Of a stretch of 64,000 nt of DNA, positions 60,083-64,000 are shown one piece after another. The stretch is taken from NCBI RefSeq assembly GCF_019456655.1, contig NZ_CP080332.1, forward strand, positions 2,852,001-2,916,000, given 5' to 3'. The stretch comes from Mycolicibacterium diernhoferi. Lineage in GTDB: Bacteria; Actinomycetota; Actinomycetes; Mycobacteriales; Mycobacteriaceae. The notes under the pieces were generated by a model, which made no database searches, was not told the DNA's origin, and saw nothing but the letters and a program-made list of their open reading frames with translations. Within the stretch, counting starts at the first letter, position 1. Each line of letters starts with the position of its first letter. The position numbers were made by a program, and so were the translations under genes.

Positions 60083-61924
60083 GTGTCCTCGAGCGTCATT
60101 GAATCGGATCGCGAGCGTTGGCGCTCGGGTGTGGCAGGCGTCTTGGCGAAGAGCTTGCGACGCGACATCGCGGATCTGCCCGCCGAGCCGGAACGGCTGC
60201 TCGACTCACCGACCTATGAGGGCTTCCCGGTGCGCCCGCTCTACACCGCCCTGGACGCTGTGCCGGAGTCGCCGCTGCCGGGCCAGTGGCCCTTCGCCCG
60301 CGGGGGCGACGCCCGCCGCGACGTGCTGAGCGGATGGAAGGTCGCCGAGCAGTTCCCGCTCGCCGCATCCGGCACGGCCGAAGCCAACGGCGCGCTGCTA
60401 CTCGCGCTCACCGAGGGCACCAGCGCGCTGATCCTGCGCATCGGCAACGCGGACGACGCCGTACCGGCCGCCGAGTTGGACCGCCTGCTCGACGGGGTCT
60501 ACCTCGATCTCGTCCCGGTGATCCTGGATGCCGGTGCCGACTACGTCGCGGCCGCCGACGCGGTGCTGCCGCTGATCGCCGACTTCGACGATGACCGGCG
60601 GTCCCGGCTGTCGCTGGACCTGGGCGCCGATCCGCTCACCGCGGTGCTCAGCGGCCGCGCCGCCCCCTCGACCGACGAGGTCACCGCGGTCGCCACGCGT
60701 ACCGCCGGGCAGGCCGGGGTGCGGGCCGTCACCGTCGACGGACCCGCGCTGCACAACCTCGGTGCCAGCGCCTCCTGGGAACTCGCCGGCGCCCTCGCGG
60801 CCGGGGTGAGCTACCTGCGTCAGCTGATCGCCGGCGGGTTGTCGGTGACGGATGCGCTGGGCCAGGTCAGCTTCCGGTTCAGCGCCGACGACGACCAGTT
60901 CATGTCCATCGCCAAGCTGCGCGCCGCGCGCCGGTTGTGGGCGCGGGTGGCCGAGGTGGCCGGCGACGCGGCCGCCGGTGCCGCGGTGCTGCACGCGGTC
61001 ACCTCGGCGCCGATGATGTCCCAGCGTGACCCCTGGGTGAACATGCTGCGCACCACGCTCGCCGCGTTCGCGGCCGGTGTCGGCGGCGCCGACACCGTTG
61101 CGGTACAGCCGTTCGATGCCGCGATCCCTGGCGGATTGCCCGGTACCGCAACCACTTTCAGCCGTCGCATCGCGCGCAACACCCAACTGCTGCTGCTCGA
61201 GGAGTCCCATCTGGGTCGTGTCCTGGATCCGGCGGCCGGATCCTGGTTCGTCGAGGACCTGACCGCACAGCTGGCCGAGCAGGCCTGGGCGCACTTCCAG
61301 GACCTGGAGTCCCGCGGCGGATTCGTCGAGGCCCGGGACTACCTGGTCGAGCAGATCGCAGCGGTGCGGGAGCAACGGGCCGATGACATCGCGCATCGCA
61401 AGACCTCGCTCACCGGTGTGAACGAATTCCCGAACCTGGCCGAGAAGCCGCTCGAGCGGGCCGAGGAGGTGCCGGGCGTCTACCGCTACGCGGCCGGCTT
61501 CGAAGCCCTGCGCGACCGCTCGGACGCCTACCTGGCAGAGCACGGCACGCGCCCGCAGGCGGTACTGCTGCCGCTGGGGCCGCTGGCCGAGCACAACATC
61601 CGCACCACGTTCGCGGCGAACCTGCTGGCCTCCGGCGGCATCGAGGCCGTCAATCCGGGCACCGTGGACGCGGCCGGGGTGGCCGCCGCGGTGGACGGAC
61701 ACAAGGTCGTGGTCATCTGCGGCACCGACGCCCGCTACGGCACCGAGGCCGAGGCCGTGGTGGCCGCCGCGCGGGACGCCGGCGCTGCCCACGTCTACCT
61801 GGCCGGACCGGAGAAGGCTCTGGCGAATGCCGGGGAGGGTTCAGCCCGCCCCGACGAATACCTGACCGCGAAGATCAACGCCGTGGAGGCGCTGGCGACC
61901 CTGCTCACCCGATTGGGGGCCTAG
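60083..61924 (+). CDS. mutA: Methylmalonyl-CoA mutase small subunit
   Basis: MutA is the small, non-B12-binding subunit of the heterodimeric mutase, which interconverts succinyl-CoA and methylmalonyl-CoA. The 613-aa protein shows the mutase barrel with AGVSYLRQL, the TTLAAFAAGVGGADTVAV segment and DPAAGSWFVEDL. The C-terminal B12-binding-like domain lacks the DxHxxG cobalamin motif, as expected for MutA. A GTG start has an AGGAG ribosome-binding site. It runs into mutB with 3 bases between. Confidence 0.96.
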   Translation: MSSSVIESDRERWRSGVAGVLAKSLRRDIADLPAEPERLLDSPTYEGFPVRPLYTALDAVPESPLPGQWPFARGGDARRDVLSGWKVAEQFPLAASGTAEANGALLLALTEGTSALILRIGNADDAVPAAELDRLLDGVYLDLVPVILDAGADYVAAADAVLPLIADFDDDRRSRLSLDLGADPLTAVLSGRAAPSTDEVTAVATRTAGQAGVRAVTVDGPALHNLGASASWELAGALAAGVSYLRQLIAGGLSVTDALGQVSFRFSADDDQFMSIAKLRAARRLWARVAEVAGDAAAGAAVLHAVTSAPMMSQRDPWVNMLRTTLAAFAAGVGGADTVAVQPFDAAIPGGLPGTATTFSRRIARNTQLLLLEESHLGRVLDPAAGSWFVEDLTAQLAEQAWAHFQDLESRGGFVEARDYLVEQIAAVREQRADDIAHRKTSLTGVNEFPNLAEKPLERAEEVPGVYRYAAGFEALRDRSDAYLAEHGTRPQAVLLPLGPLAEHNIRTTFAANLLASGGIEAVNPGTVDAAGVAAAVDGHKVVVICGTDARYGTEAEAVVAAARDAGAAHVYLAGPEKALANAGEGSARPDEYLTAKINAVEALATLLTRLGA

Positions 61925-61927
61925 GCA

Positions 61928-64000
<2,073 letters not shown>

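Overview
The window is a high-GC, gene-dense stretch of a mycobacterial chromosome (Mycobacterium/Mycolicibacterium). From established knowledge its gene order follows Mycobacterium tuberculosis Rv1445c to Rv1493 almost step by step: pgl, opcA, zwf, tal, tkt, ctaB, qor, Rv1455-like, ctaA, two ABC-exporter genes, mptB, sufR-B-D-C-S-U-T, trxA, echA12, an ABC-F gene, Rv1473A, a TetR gene, acn, Rv1476, ripA, ripB, moxR1, Rv1480, Rv1481, mabA, inhA, hemH, Rv1486c, nfeD, an SPFH gene, a secreted protein, a TVP38-type gene, mutA and mutB. Hallmarks are mabA-inhA, mptB, ripA-ripB and a SufR-led suf operon. No rRNA, tRNA, CRISPR array, insertion sequence or prophage was seen, and no gap between genes exceeds 300 bases. 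Two genes run off the window: pgl at the left edge and mutB at the right edge.

Layout. 1-6160: minus-strand pentose phosphate operon (tkt, tal, zwf, opcA, pgl). 6380-12498: ctaB, then genes not at this place in M. tuberculosis (DUF1254 protein, dicarboxylate/amino-acid symporter, DUF4349 lipoprotein), then qor and an ATP-grasp gene. 12506-21547: an accessory carbohydrate block. A minus-strand operon encodes an FGGY kinase, an SDR dehydrogenase and a binding-protein-dependent sugar ABC importer. It is divergent from a BtpA/SgcQ-family gene and an inositol-monophosphatase-like gene, and a DeoR-type repressor lies alongside. 21612-26714: ctaA, a DUF429 gene, an ABC exporter pair and mptB. 26805-33096: the suf operon. 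33341-37476: an inserted group (GH16 glycosidase, phytase-like lipoprotein, unknown 147-aa protein, tiny membrane protein) around trxA. 37609-43866: echA12, ABC-F, small HTH gene, TetR, acn. 44093-50264: cell-wall hydrolases ripA/ripB and the moxR1 operon. 50261-52379: an aldo-keto reductase and an AraC regulator. 52458-55952: mabA-inhA-hemH and Rv1486c-like. 56010 to the end: nfeD/SPFH, a secreted protein, a TVP38-type membrane protein and methylmalonyl-CoA mutase.

How the genes work together. The left operon supplies NADPH and pentoses. CtaA and CtaB make heme A for cytochrome oxidase, and HemH inserts iron into the heme precursor. The suf genes build iron-sulfur clusters. MptB builds lipomannan, MabA/InhA are the FAS-II reductases for mycolic acids, and RipA/RipB cleave peptidoglycan at division.

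The most promising under-described system is the 12.5-21.6 kb carbohydrate block. It reads as a complete import-oxidise-phosphorylate route with two extra enzymes of uncertain role and a local regulator. Its divergent promoter shares an ATGTGAG motif with the regulator's own promoter. Several small-scale structures also stand out: a perfect 76-bp tandem duplication upstream of opcA that repeats a ribosome-binding site and a micro-ORF, a second duplicated start signal before the IMPase-like gene, a hairpin carrying the stop codons of two convergent genes, three tandem hairpins at the 3' end of the TetR gene, and a palindrome-rich AT island before ripA.
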